From Rhyzopertha dominica (Eukaryota > Arthropoda > Insecta > Coleoptera > Bostrichidae), in contig QCXZ01000041.1 in the NCBI GenBank assembly GCA_025024175.1, forward strand, positions 2,909,786 to 2,973,785: a stretch of 64,000 bases of DNA, written 5' to 3'. Shown here piece by piece: positions 12,815 to 24,119 of this stretch; position 1 is the first letter of the stretch; every line of letters starts with the position of its first letter. The translations under genes were made by a program, and so were the position numbers. The notes below the pieces were generated by a model. It saw only the letters and a list, made by a program, of their open reading frames with translations. It searched no databases and had not been told where the DNA came from.

Positions 12815-12880
12815 TACGCGATCTACCGGGGGGAATTGTGCTGCACTTTGATTTTATGTTAATGATATTAGAAAACTCCA
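12815..12880 (+). pseudogene. possible RT motif B scrap
   Basis: The plus strand reads DLPGGNCAAL, a stop, then FYVNDIRKLH. This is like GVPQGSxLGPLLFxxYVNDI of non-LTR reverse transcriptases. Only about 20 codons support it, with no neighbouring motif. Confidence 0.3.
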
Positions 12881-12885
12881 CGTAG

Positions 12886-13489
12886 GTACATGGCGTCACA
12901 TTGCAAGAACATTCCAAAGCCTTGAACAATATTCTGTTGAAAGAATGATAAATTTGTCGTAGGTGAAGGACTCACTAGGAATGAGAAACCACGCAGACCC
13001 GCATCTACTATTAAGTACTATAATATATGTGGCAAACCCAGAATTTTTAATCTTTGCTCTAATCGACAGAATGAGTAGACTAAAGTAATTTTCTTTCATG
13101 TCCTAAAAATTGGAAAGAAATATAGGCTAACAAACCGTGCAAGAAAACCGCTGGTGTGTCATCAGGTCATCATCTGCAGTGAAGGTTAAAGAACTGTTCA
13201 CTGAATTAGTCCGCAGAACCGCAGTTTACTATGGATGTCTTAGAATTGCTACTCTATTAGTAACAGTAGCCAAACCTGACAAAGTCTAATATTTCACAAC
13301 TCCATATTTTAGAAGTGCGTTACCAAATTGAAGTAAAGAGTTCTTAAGAGTACAGCGAGACAAATTAATGTTACTTATCCTGGACATGTTACTAGCTTTC
13401 TACAACCAACATCTGCACGTATCCACATAGTTCTTTTCAGGGATAACCAGTCAACGAGCCCTTTCTTTTGATTTATGCCATCAGGCTAA
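12886..13489. other. spacer, nothing recognised
   Basis: A 67-codon minus-strand frame (12896-13099) has no recognisable motif. Confidence 0.35.
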
Positions 13490-14035
13490 AAAGTCTAGCC
13501 TAATTCGCGCAAAATCTCGGGTCGCGTAGCGAATCGCTCAGCTATGCTACACATGTAACCGAATCTGAACCCGAAAATGCATTCAGGGCAAGGGGTACGC
13601 GCCGAAATTTCATTTGAATAAATAATAGTTTGTCACACCTTTCCAGACAGCCGACCAAACAAAGAATGCACCGGGGGATAACGGTGGCGGAAGCGCTATT
13701 CATATGGCCGCTATTCTAGATACGCTCTTATTTTATCGAGATCTGTCAAGTTGCCATCGAGTGGTACTCGGAAAGCGTCGTGCGGTGTCATTGACGGTGC
13801 CGTCGAGCGTAATTTGAAAATAATGTTATCTAAATTGGGATTTGCCGTTGGAGCTGTTGAGGAAGTGGTGGACTGGACTCGACAGTCTGCTGTCAAGGGT
13901 TTGATGGAAATGGCCGACAAGCATTGGATCCCTTGTATGCTGTTTAGGATTCCCGGTGATCTGTACCAAGATGTACTTGTAACTGTTTTTCAGTGCAAGG
14001 TAATGGTAGCTGTTATTTGATGATCTTGGATGTAT
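13490..14035. other. GC-richer island with overlapping open frames on both strands
   Basis: Between about 13700 and 14000 both strands stay open. The plus frame (open from before 13705) ends at AAG|GTAATG, a good splice-donor match near 13999. The minus frame runs from a possible acceptor (AAAAACAG at about 13994) to a stop at 13711, with the C-terminus LDGNLTDLDKIRAYLE. Both are GC3-richer than the flanks and I recognise neither protein. It may be one host exon, on either strand, or conserved noncoding DNA with chance openness. Upstream (13500-13680) is also GC-richer. Confidence 0.3.
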
Positions 14036-15844
14036 CATCCATACTCAAGCTTATAAAAAATCATTCGTGTCTATTTCATTCCAGAGCAACATATAGGATG
14101 ACGTTTTTCTAAATCGGTACATCTCTCTAAAAAATAAAAAAGTTATGTTTTCGAAAATGTGGGTAACTAAACGGGGGACCATCCACATTTGCTTTTTTAT
14201 CAGAACACTGCATATTAAATACATTTTTTGATTCCTTGATAATTTTAAAGGCGACTTTATGAATATGAGTCACCGTATCGGAGTTACTTATTTTTTTTTA
14301 ATTTGACGTTTGCAAATTATTCGAAAAAAATGTATATCTCGTAAACTAGGAGGTGAAGATTTACTACCCCGTCATCCAACAATAAAATCTCTTGGATACA
14401 AGAAAGGGTATAAGCTAGGCCGTCAAAAGTTGCTCCAGATACTCATTCTAGTCTTGTGTTTATGCGTGTTGATTTACTTTGAACCCTCGGGCGCTGCATT
14501 CACCATATCCAGAAGCATATCGAAAACAAAATAAGTTCCACAAACAGTAAATCTCTCAGGACCAGCATACCAACCTCACGTCACCAAATCTGCAAAGCCA
14601 TCAGCAAANANAACAACAAANAAACAAGGAGATAAAAACGCAAGAGATGACCTAGAAGAGTGTGAGACCACGAAAATCTGAAAACCTGAAGAAGACGGAT
14701 TCACAAAGNAGCATCGGAACTAAAAGAAACCGAGTACAACTATCTAATTTGAGAAACAGCNTCGTTAGCTCCAGGAGTTCCCTAAATAGTACAACTTCAA
14801 CCAGTACAGATTACCACTGAATTAGAGTAATACGAACACTAGCACGGCTAAAAGATCCATAAAGAAAACTTATATTAAAAATCTGACTTCGGGAAGCAAA
14901 GCGACAAGTAGCTTGAATTTCCAGTGTTCTTTACAATTTTTAGTTTTGTATCAGTCCCAAAAACGTCACTCTTGACCAGTATATGAATTCAGCTGGTTTT
15001 TTACTTTTATGGTACCTCTGTAAAAACTTGACTTGTTTTAAAACTTGAACTTTATCTCAAAATCTTATTCTTAGGATCTTGAATTTTCTCTTAAGATCCC
15101 GCCTTTTATTTTAACGTCTAGACTTTCACAGGGTCTAAAAATCATTCGTTTGTAAGTGGAAATTACATTACTCATATCGAATAAATACTCAAGCAGTGAC
15201 ACATTTTGACGTCAATAATATAATGAGCACATCTACATGCGACACAAAGTTTCTTTTCACTGTTTATACGGGCAAAGAAAATGGCATTGTTAGGACGAAT
15301 ACGACATTAAACCGCATAGGAATTATGAATGGCAAACACGGAGACTGTGGCGTGTAGTTGGAAGAACCTTCTCTAAATATTGATACTTCAAACATTCGCT
15401 AACATCGTTCTATTATTCCGCCATAATTGACGTCGCATTACGCCCTACATAGCAGAACGAGGAAAGATAACCTGAATACACGCAAGAAACGTGGCAGTTC
15501 CTTTGTATGCAGAAATCAGATTATATTTTGGGTATCATCTAATCCAAGAAGCATCTAGATCGTTTGATTGCTTCTAATGAGTTATTTGTACGATACATAT
15601 ACATTTTATCTAACTAATTAAACTAATAAAGGTATATTAATTATATTTATTTCCTTGAGAACGTTTTTTAAGTTTGACCGGCGCAAGAATTAAAGTCTTT
15701 TCTTTGATAAAACCACAACAGTGCTGACTGTCTGAATTTCAATAACAATTAAATACGAATACTATTTTAATTTGTTTTTTTGGCAGGATAAGGACTATAA
15801 ATATATATTGAGTAAGCTGTATAACCGTATTGTCACCCCTACGA
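14036..15844. other. spacer, nothing recognised
   Basis: No element or gene was recognised. Several ambiguous bases lie between 14607 and 14761. The 74-codon frame at 14310-14534 has no motif. Confidence 0.35.
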
Positions 15845-16024
15845 AAAGTTTAAAAAAAATTATCAGTGTATGAGGGTGGTTTTAGAAAGCGTTTTTTAAG
15901 CAAACTATGAAATCTTGTCATGGACAAACGGTACATTTTGGTACATACACAAAATTGGGTCGACTTATTCTGACTTCTACAATACGCGGTAGCCATGTGT
16001 CCCATCAATTTTGGGACACCCAGT
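15845..16024 (-). mobile_element. mariner-type terminal sequence (solo end)
   Basis: On the minus strand the block begins ATACTGGGTGTCCCAAAATT, the general form of mariner terminal repeats (TACxGGGTGTCCC) next to a TA. The following bases include an inverted TGTCCCATCAATTTTGGGACA palindrome. No transposase and no partner end were found nearby. The inner limit is uncertain. Confidence 0.4.
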
Positions 16025-16959
16025 ATTATCTGGGGAAGAGGAAGGAAAAGCAAGACAGTGACGCAAGCGAGATCTTAGCGAACAGAGCGAATCCGGTGTT
16101 TTAGAGTTCTAAGTGCTAGGGAGTGCATATAGTGTTCTGAATAACAGTTTACTGAATTAGTAGTGGTATAATAGAACTGTTTGTGTTTAAATTGAGTGTA
16201 GTTGGTCCTGATGTTTAAGTCAGGAATCCACAGCTTTCAAATCCATACTCGTAACAATATATTATACAGAAAATCAGTAAGGACAAGTGATTGTTTGAAA
16301 TAATTCTATGGGAAAATCTTATAAAAACTGAAACAAACCTAGGCAATAGGGATGGAAATACATATGGCGACATACCAGTATAAGAATAAATGATGAAAGA
16401 AAGGAAAACAACCCCAAATGGCACTGATACCACACCCCGAGCTAGAAAAATCGTGTAGTAAATAATTGCTTTGGCAAATAACAAAACGACAACCTAAGGC
16501 AAAAATATGCACGTAACGATCATAAAAAGTGTAGAGACCGTGCTTTACATGGAAGACAACTATAGAAAAGATACTCCAGAAGTAAGGGAAGAATGAAGAA
16601 TAATGCCTAGAAATGACAAGAAACAGAAAATTAATCAAGCGACTCTGAAATGGACCAATGATGTCAACAGCAAAAAGAGAACATTCAAAGAATATGGATA
16701 TACCTATATAAGCTTCCCACTCCTTAACATGCGCTAGGCGGTCGCACTACTAGCAATCAGCATGCACCCCTCTAACCCAGCGTAGACGGCCGGCCCTGGG
16801 TGTATCCGGGAGTAGCAGAAATGCTGACCGTACGCTGTTTCAATAAATCAATCAAGATGAAGGAAAAGAAGGACTGAAAGATAAAAGTACTTAACAAAGA
16901 GAGAACTCGTTATGAAGTAGTATTATAAGAATTTACAAATTAATTCTTCCTAACTACAA
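16025..16959. other. spacer, nothing recognised
   Basis: Overlapping minus-strand frames at 16215-16484 and 16339-16638 have hydrophobic, low-complexity products without recognisable motifs. The stretch 16735-16830 is GC-richer. Confidence 0.35.
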
Positions 16960-17080
16960 AGGAAGCTTCCCAACCACAGCCCTCCTGCACGACGCCATCC
17001 CTCCGCCAGCGTTCTTTGAATAATGCGGTTATCGAAATTCTGATTTATAATTTTCGCGACACCCTTGCCTCGTCCCTCCA

Positions 17081-17320
17081 GGAATGTAACGAATGTGTCC
17101 CAACAATCTCCCGAACGTTCCCGCAACACACCCACGCATACCATTACTCATACAGGCATCCTGAAACAGCGCCTTAGCAAAGGCTCCTCCGATCCAGATC
17201 TGACAGTGTCCCGAAGCTATGAGGATAAAGCGGGCTTTTGGGGAAATTCGTTCGCTAGGGGCGGATGTGGGGGGGCCGGGGGCGGCGGAACACACGTAGC
17301 GCGCCCTGCCGCCTGTCTTG
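17081..17320 (+). CDS. candidate internal exon of an unidentified host gene
   Basis: An open plus frame (17065-17355) looks like real host coding sequence. The translation is polar and rich in Ser, Thr and Arg (QQSPERSRNTPTHTITHTG, then KQRLSKGSSDPDLTVSRS), with codon use far more GC-rich than the surroundings. A pyrimidine tract ending CCTCCAG (about 17080) gives a strong splice acceptor. GCAAG|GTACAG near 17320 gives a usable donor, which would leave an exon of about 240 nt ending in a Gly-rich stretch. I cannot name the protein. The minus strand is also open (17029-17295). Moderate-to-low certainty. Confidence 0.4.
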
Positions 17321-17350
17321 CAAGGTACAGTGTTCAGCTAAGCCGTGCTA

Positions 17351-17770
17351 GTTAGAAAGTTTAATTAGTTGAAGCGGTGCTTGTCGTACTATTGTAGGTC
17401 CATGGCTCGTATTCAGTGGTGAGGGGGTTGATAGAATCTTGATACCTTGATGCATGGCTGTAATGAACAGTTAAAACTGTGATCCCTTGCAAATAGTGAG
17501 GTTAATTTTTGTGACCACTAAGGAAAGCATTATTTTATTCCATGATATAATGATTGGACTAATTCGGATTAAGTATGATTGAGCGCAAAACAAGAATAAA
17601 GATCTTACTTCTTTATTCTTGTCCCCTTGAAAACATATTATAAGCTCATCATACACTGCTAAAAATTGTTGTCATGGTATCGATTGTTTATGAGTAACGC
17701 GCAGCGTCGTCTTCATCTTTCACGGGCGATAAACTAAACTAAAAGTATTAAGTTATATAAAAAAGGAACA
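17351..17770. other. spacer, nothing recognised
   Basis: No feature was recognised between the candidate exon and the Crypton remnant. Confidence 0.35.
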
Positions 17771-18387
17771 ATGAACGCGGAAGAAGTTGTATCCTCTGTC
17801 TGTTCCATATTGAAGTCCGTAGAATTCATTGAAGAGAATATATCCCAAAATTACCGAAGCTTAAAGTATTTTTGAAAAGAAGGAATGATAATTACAAACC
17901 CAAGAAATCTCAATTGATCACGCGAGAAGATATACAAAGATTCCTAATGGAAGCTAGTTTTCTTCCTATGACGGCAATTTTGATAGCAGAACGTGAATTA
18001 ATGATGAAAAACTGAGTTATCATAAAATTTCCGATTCAAAAAACAGAATGGCTCGTGAGTTTACAATTACAGCATATGAAGAAGATGTTTGCCAATTCAA
18101 TTTTTTGTGAAACATTTAAACATAAGTTCGTTGATGAAAACTGAGCATCAGCGCTTATTCATTCGCTATCGAAATTGCAAATGTTTTGGTCAGTCTATTC
18201 GCAAAGCCACTCTCTGCAATTCCATGCAGAATAACAACATTTCTTGGATTTCCAAATGGCGGTCATGCTTTTTGAAAACCGTATTAACGTGCTTCCTCTA
18301 AAGAAATATAGCGGTTGGAAATCCGAATGCATTGCACAGGGCTATGTTGCAGAAAGTATATCTAACAAGATTGAGGGTAGCAGATAG
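17771..18387 (+). pseudogene. Crypton-type tyrosine recombinase, C-terminal part, broken
   Basis: Several frames together follow the layout of the tyrosine recombinases of insect Crypton-like transposons. First comes LPKLKVFLKRRNDNYKPKK with LITREDIQRFLMEA (about 17850-17960). A block like KIPDTKTxxxRxFT follows (KISDSKNRMAREFTIT, about 18020-18070). Next is the RYRNCKCFGQSIRK region (about 18160-18200), then a GGH that may be the remains of the active-site HxxR box, followed by stops. The last block is KYSGWKSECIAQGYVAES, whose Tyr aligns with the nucleophile. Frameshifts and stops make it non-functional. The N-terminal DNA-binding half is absent here, but a piece of that half from another copy lies 1.3 kb downstream. 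Confidence 0.65.
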
Positions 18388-19644
18388 AATATTATATAAA
18401 TTTATATCAAAAAGACAAAATACTAGCAGTGTTTTATTATTAATGAATCAACCAATCTTCTGATAACGAAAATATCAACAATGGTTTCAAAGTACATTAG
18501 AAATACAGTGGAAACTTTGAAAGATCACGAAAAATTGAGTTCTCTGCACTGTATACTTCAAAACTGTGTTATAAATATAAAAAAGTTGGTTTTTGAGTTG
18601 CGTTAGGAAATGTTTTTACTTACTTTCTTAAACCACCTACTTCCCACTTCCAATGGTTGTCAACAACTGCTTGGTAAAATCAACTGACCGTTTTGAAAGC
18701 GTTGTCATAATAACACACTTACGTAGCGGATTAAGGAATTAGTTTCATAGGGCGCCATTTTGTCGCACGCACCCAAATTACAAGACAAGCAGAAGGCAAA
18801 CTTTGTAATGGATGCGTGCGACAAAGAGAGCCTTATGAACTGGTTTTTATACTATTTTTTCTATTTCGCCTCTTCTACACAAGAAAGTATGAGAAATTTC
18901 ACGTGTATTGAAACAGATAAAATGAGATTACTTATAACTGCATGGTTACCTTGAAGTGGTCGACAAAAATGCATGACTCTTTCCCTTATAAATGACTGAA
19001 AGCAACTGAAGTTCTTGGTGATAACTTGTCAACACAAAAAAGTACCATATGATTGGCTAGGGAATACGAAATACAACTTTATTGCCGGCCCTGCAGCAAA
19101 AGCTACTTCTATTATTAGTGTCATAGGAGAATGCTCACATGGTAAGGAAAACGAATAGGAAGAAAAATAGTGCTCTTCCGAGTATGAGACTGGCAGTTTG
19201 AGAAAGAAGTATGTGACGAGAAAAGAAAGAACATGAAACGAACCGTTAGTTAGATAAATTTTGTCATGTTTTGTTTTAATTTAATTCTTTAATTTACGTA
19301 GCAAGTAGGTACTAAAAGTAATCTTTAATAGAACGAATTGTCGAGCCGTGAGACCAGATAATCAATTATGGCATGCGAATGAGCAAAATAGTTATTTATA
19401 TTACAAGGAAGGAAAGTGGACTTTTTCCTCCCGCGGTTGAAGTTTTTACGAAGGGATGAAGAGACACTTTCATCCATTGTAATACATATAATTTCTAAGA
19501 CCCCACAAAAATAACAATAGATATTTTTATGCCTGTTAAATAAGTAGGTATATGTTTTGACGCTTCTGTTCTAAAATACTGCAAACACAAGTAAATAAGA
19601 TTTTATAATTTTATCTGTGTGTGCTTTTCGTATTAAACGGCTTC
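18388..19644. other. AT-rich spacer, nothing recognised
   Basis: No gene, repeat end or protein relic was recognised. Confidence 0.35.
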
Positions 19645-19960
19645 CACGATGGTAGATGTACTGGAAGAAGCCAATGAAGCATCTCTGGCTTTATTACCCA
19701 AAAAAAAACATTCAGAGAGAGGTACAAAATTCTGTTTTGTAGCAGTGGATGGACCAGCGACTTGTTCAAGGAATCACGAAAGATATTTTTTTGGTACGGT
19801 TCGCCAACGGATCCAAAGGTTGAATATGATCAAATCTTTAATCAAAATATTCGATGCTGCCTTCAACGCTTGTTGATAGTCAACCAGAAAATATCGACAT
19901 CAAGTATCCCAAAGTAACTGCATTCTTGAACGGCAAAATGTACAATTTCCAAGGTAGACT
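19645..19960 (+). pseudogene. Crypton-type recombinase, N-terminal part, broken
   Basis: The fragment begins ANEASLALLPKK, like the A-x-x-LLPxKSxxxYExxY start of insect Crypton-like recombinases. After frameshifts it continues as ITKDIFLVRF (similar to SEDVFLAYF) and then KYSMLPSTLV with IDIKYPKVTAFLNGK (similar to SKYSMLKSTLxxxxxIDISKYxKLxAFLK). It ends about 35 bp before the mariner insertion at 19994 and is not resumed after it. It covers the half of the protein missing from 17771-18387, in the same direction but in reversed order. Confidence 0.55.
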
Positions 19961-19993
19961 TCAATTTCTGGCTTAAATTTATTACTAATTATA

Positions 19994-20047
19994 CATGATG
20001 TTTCACTAATGATAATGAACCTGACGAAATTAAAAATGCAACCCAAA
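19994..20047 (+). repeat. mariner left terminal inverted repeat
   Basis: Starts CATGATGTTTCACTAATG next to TA at 19992-19993. It matches the reverse complement of 21279-21332 at about 51 of 54 positions. Confidence 0.9.
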
Positions 20048-20073
20048 ATAGCCAGTATTTATTAAAAGTCAAA

Positions 20074-21112
20074 ATGCATTCAGATGATGAAAAAACAGAT
20101 ACGATTTTGATTTATGGTGAATGCAAGAAAAATGCTTCCGCTGCTGCCTGTTTATACAGACAACGTTTTCCAAATAAAAGAGCTCCTGCCGATACAGTTT
20201 TCAAGAGACTTGAATTAACTTTAGGGAAAAACTGGCCATCATTGAAAAAGTCAAGAGAAAGAACAGCAACAGGCCTTGACAATGAAATTAAAGTATTGGA
20301 AATGATCGACGAAAATCCTCATATTAGTCAATGGGTAGTCTCAAGAGCAACCGGTATTAGTCTGTCTTCGGTACACCAAATAATTAAATGCAATCAATTT
20401 CATCCGTATCACTTGCAATTGGTTCAGGCCTTAAAGGAGACAGATTATCCTAATAGACTGGCTTTTTGTAACTTTTTTCGGGAACACCAAAATTTGAATG
20501 TGAGGTTTTATGACATTTGCTTCTCAGATGAAGCAAGATTTTATAATAATGGTGGAATTAATAAACATAACATGCATTATTATGCACAAGAAAATCGATT
20601 CGAGAAGGACATTTTCAAATTACCTACTCGACGAATGTCTGGTGCGGAATATTGGGGAATCAAATTGTTGGGCGTTATTTTTTTCGCGATAGTTTAAACG
20701 GCAGTACTTATCTAAATTTTTTTAAAAACATTTTACCGGTACTTCTCGAAAATGTAAATTTACAAGTAAGACAAGATCTATGGTTCCAACAAGATGGGGC
20801 ACCTGTGTATTATCATAGAATAGTGCGAAATCATTTTGATTTGGTTTTGCCTAACCGATGGATAGGAAAAGGTTCAATTAATCCTTGGCCACCGAGAAGC
20901 CCAGACCTTACTCCTTTGGATTTTTTTCTGTGGGGAATGGTAAAAGAGCAAGTATACCAATTGAAAGTGTAGAACATTTAGAAAATAAAATACGTGATGC
21001 ATGTAGATTCATCACTCTAGAAATGTTAATGCATGTTAAGAGATCGTTTTGGGCAAGAATTCAAGCTTGTGAAAACAGCGGAGGGCGGCATTTACAGCAT
21101 TTATTACATTAA
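20074..21112 (+). pseudogene. mariner transposase with DUF4817-type N-terminus, frameshifted
   Basis: The ATG at 20074 opens 80 bp inside the left repeat. Residues 1-65 match the DUF4817-type helix-turn-helix (ILIYGECKKNASAAACLYRQRF), followed by a second HTH (ISQWVVSRATGISLSSVH). The first catalytic Asp is in FSDEARF (codon 20527). A shift near 20640 moves the frame to WCGILGNQIVGRYFF. The second Asp is in WFQQDGAP (20793) and the third in PDLTPLDFFLWG (20919), 41 residues apart, so DD41D as in rosa-type mariners. A second shift near 20965 leads to ESVEHLENKIRDA and the C-terminus RIQACENSGGRHLQHLLH. All three Asp survive, but two shifts disable the gene. Confidence 0.9.
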
Positions 21113-21278
21113 TGTTATTGAATAAACATTTTTCAAAAATAAAATTTGTTTTAGAATACCGAATTTACATAAAACAAATTATTGAAGTTGATGTCAAGGT
21201 TTACGAATTTATACACCTCTCAACGTTTTATATTTTTAAGTCGATGATCAATTATCAAAGTTACCTCTGCAAATGTAA

Positions 21279-21332
21279 TTTGGGTTGCATTTTTAATTTC
21301 GTCAGGGTCATTATCATTGGTGAAACATCTTG
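21279..21332 (-). repeat. mariner right terminal inverted repeat
   Basis: On the minus strand it starts CAAGATGTTTCACCAATG next to TA at 21333-21334. Partner of 19994-20047. Confidence 0.9.
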
Positions 21333-21529
21333 TATTTATAATTTTTTAGATTGGTCTCATTATTGGAATATGTTGTTTTAGTTATTATTAGATATACACT
21401 GTCCGAGATATGTTAAAAGCAACCCACTTTACGCTATATGTATTTGTTGACGAATTCTATGCATACAAAGGCCCTCAAACGAATCCCTGCGGTACTCAAA
21501 TGCTTCCTAAAGCGTATGCAACACACCCA
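21333..21529. other. short flank of the mariner, nothing recognised
   Basis: The Crypton sequence left of the mariner is not continued here. Confidence 0.3.
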
Positions 21530-21960
21530 TCACTAACGGCGAGCGACACGCTGCCTACGCTGGAGGGGTAAGCTCCCGTAGTCTATGAATACGGGCCCGG
21601 GAAAGCCGCAACAACTAAACTAAACTACCGTGCAGGATCTTAGTAAGGAGGTTGCGGTTCGAACCTGGAGCGCGCCGAAGGAGAGGAACTTTACTTGAAA
21701 TTAATTTAGGTCCAAACAGCGCGCAGCTCTGGGGGCGGCGGCCATCTTGAGCGCGTGTGGTGGCAACGTGTGTGCCTCTATTTAATTACCGAAGTCCCTG
21801 CTAAATTAGAGGGGCAGGACTGGGCCGGAATCCATTATTACACTCCTTTGAGTGAATTAGTGGAAACTGCCACGTACTGATCGATTCCGCCGACTGGTGT
21901 AAGACACTAAATTAATTAGGGGTGGCTGTTGTTCCGCGCTACGTCACACGCTGCAGATTC
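21530..21960. promoter_or_regulatory. GC-rich noncoding island
   Basis: CpG-containing, non-repetitive sequence with no convincing ORF. A CTAAATTAATTAGG homeodomain-type site lies near 21907-21920. GGTTCGAACC near 21658 looks like a tRNA B box, but no cloverleaf fits around it. Candidate host regulatory DNA by inference. Confidence 0.3.
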
Positions 21961-22959
21961 CTGTATTACAAGTCCACGGACATTATTTGGCTAAAGTAAA
22001 GCGATATAAATTCTTGCTTTAAAGTGTGGATTGGTCCATTACCATTACACGGTGGTAACTTTCTGCATATGTTTGGTAATGTAACTTAACTTTAATTAAA
22101 TGAAATTATCAACAAATATTCAGCCTGCATTTGAAGAAAGGTATGAAGTAGAACCAGTAAAAGCATTATCAGCACGAATTAAAACCCGGTGTGTTGTTAA
22201 AAATGCAATTAAATATATTTCAGTTTATTTAAATGAAGCTTAATGTGGTTAAACTATTAAGTAGTCGGTTAATTTTTGAGTGCAATGCGCTAGCGATCTA
22301 AGAAGGTTGGCTTGACGCATAATGCTAAGGCATTTGTCATTCTGAGTTTTAATAATGGTAGTTATCCATCGGGTCTCTTTCCCTGGGGAGTAAAAATTAC
22401 TACAATTGTATCTTTAGCACCTATACATATGAACTCCCAGCTTAAATTTCTAAAGCTTCTAGTATGAGAAGTTGAAACTGTACTAAAAGCGCATCAGTTA
22501 ATGCATTAGTCTTTGATATGTGTTATTTCTGAATCAGAAATCGTGTTCCTATTATTAGAACTTTTAAGGTGGAATTTATGTTCCTTTGGTACTTCGTATG
22601 ATATCATTATACATTATTGCGGATCACGGATCTTTATTCTCCCTAATAAAATGTATCAACTCATTTTTTAACGCGAGAGCTATACAACTAAATGAGCCTC
22701 ACCTAACTGAGTTCATCAATAACGGAATTAGTAATAAAGAGGCTTTGTATGATCAGTGTACATAGAAAACATATAAATAATTTGGGTCTTTATTTCACAC
22801 AAGATGTTTTAAGTCACCTTGCAGAAAATCCACGAAGTTTATTCATGGAATAAATACTTCATTAATTAATTTTATGTGTTATAACAGAAATCACGATTGT
22901 TACGTGATATAAAGTCGTATGTTTTACTGGCATTAAGACACATTTTATGAATGTGTGGA
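21961..22959. other. AT-rich spacer, nothing recognised
   Basis: No gene, element or repeat was recognised. Confidence 0.35.
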
Positions 22960-23395
22960 ATAAAAGATAACTTGCTATCCAAAGTTACGCCAAGATCGTT
23001 AAATGTATCGGGTCTAGACAGAGAAACACCCTCAAGACCGTAGTCATATATTATAGGTACAGCCCGTTAGATCTACACCAGTTATTCAGTACGTCAAGAT
23101 TGTTTTGTAAACGAATACAATCGATGCTTGAATGTTGGTGGTGTAAAGTTTAAGGTCATCCACCTAAAGTAAAACGTTGACGTCTATAACGTCGGTTATG
23201 TCATTAATAAACTGTATAAAAAACAAAAGACCTAAAACAGAACCTTGCGGCACTCCAGATGTAGCATTGTATGCGCTGGACTTGAATCCATTATATATGC
23301 CACGTATTGAACTCTATTGTGGAGGTAAGATTTGAACAAACAAAGTTTGTTTAATAAAATATTGTGATCCAGCTTATCGAACGCTTTGGATAAGG

Positions 23396-23398
<3 letters not shown>
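22960..23398 (-). pseudogene. non-LTR reverse transcriptase fragment
   Basis: On the minus strand, from high to low coordinates, the palm motifs come in order. Motif A reads LSKAFDKLDHNILLNKL (about 23340-23395) and motif B SGVPQGSVLG (about 23240-23270). Then comes FINDITDVIDVNVLL, followed by a TAG where the first residue of the YADD box should be, and then VDDLKLY (about 23160-23185). The active-site stop and other breaks show it is dead. The 5' side stops at a (TA)n tract, which may mark a rearrangement. A jockey-like clade is likely. Confidence 0.7.
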
Positions 23399-23460
<62 letters not shown>

Positions 23461-23461
23461 T
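23399..23461. repeat. (TA)n microsatellite
   Basis: About 28 uninterrupted TA dinucleotides, followed by TTATATTATTATA. It abuts the truncated RT. Confidence 0.95.
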
Positions 23462-23699
23462 ATTATACCTTTAAGTAATTTCCAAACACTCTAATAGATT
23501 TCTGGTTCCATCAGAACTATCAGATAGTAGACTGGAATGGATTTAAGTAAAAAAAGATGGAATTAAAAATTGACGATCTCAAGGGCGACCTAAAAATCAA
23601 GATAATAAGTGGCTAAAAAGGAATGGCACTACGCCCTTGAATGCAAACGTTTTCACTTAAAAAATTTCACTGTAGCCTTTCTAACGGAGAAGCAAGGCT

Positions 23700-23960
23700 A
23701 TAAAGATCACAGAAATGCTAATAAAGAACCATTTAGAGGAATTATGGTCATCTGATGTTGGTACGAAACTTGCAGTAACTGTCTCAAATCTGCATTAATT
23801 ATATTTGTTTCTGTTTTGAGTCTGTTTGCAAAATCTATAGCGTATATATAAGAAATGCTGTGATTTATACAAGGCAGCAAGTTACACACGTAAATAGAGA
23901 AACAAATTAGGACCCAGCACAGAACCTTGAGGTACTCCAAACGATATAACATGATCTGCA
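23700..23960 (-). pseudogene. non-LTR reverse transcriptase fragment
   Basis: The minus strand reads GVPQGSVLGPNLF (motif B, about 23905-23945). In the frame 23707-23952 it then reads a degraded catalytic region and INADLRQLLQ followed by INPLK-like sequence ending SLLAFL, the usual stretch after YADD in non-LTR elements. The YADD box itself is not intact. Separate from, and not continuous with, the fragment at 22960-23398. Confidence 0.6.
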
Positions 23961-24119
23961 GTAATCATGTATGTCTGCAGTTTTAATATCTTGTAACATG
24001 TATTTGTATGTATCTATATATAATTATTTGACGATCCTTGTGGTACTTCAACTTACCACTTCGTATGTTCTGTTAAATGGTTGTATGCAGACGTTATGAA
24101 GAAGAAGAAACATCAGATA

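Larger units (their letters stand above)
19994..21332 (+). mobile_element. mariner element with both terminal inverted repeats, TA-flanked
   Basis: A structurally complete 1,339-bp mariner. The 54-bp ends 19994-20047 and 21279-21332 are inverted repeats that differ at three positions by my count. Both outer ends abut a TA dinucleotide (19992-19993 and 21333-21334), the expected target duplication. Between them lies one transposase gene on the plus strand, broken by frameshifts. It sits just after a Crypton relic. Its good repeat symmetry suggests a fairly recent arrival. Confidence 0.9.

Noticed and set aside
21640..21700. GGTTCGAACC resembling a tRNA B box
   Set aside because: No A box or cloverleaf-compatible arms at the right distance.
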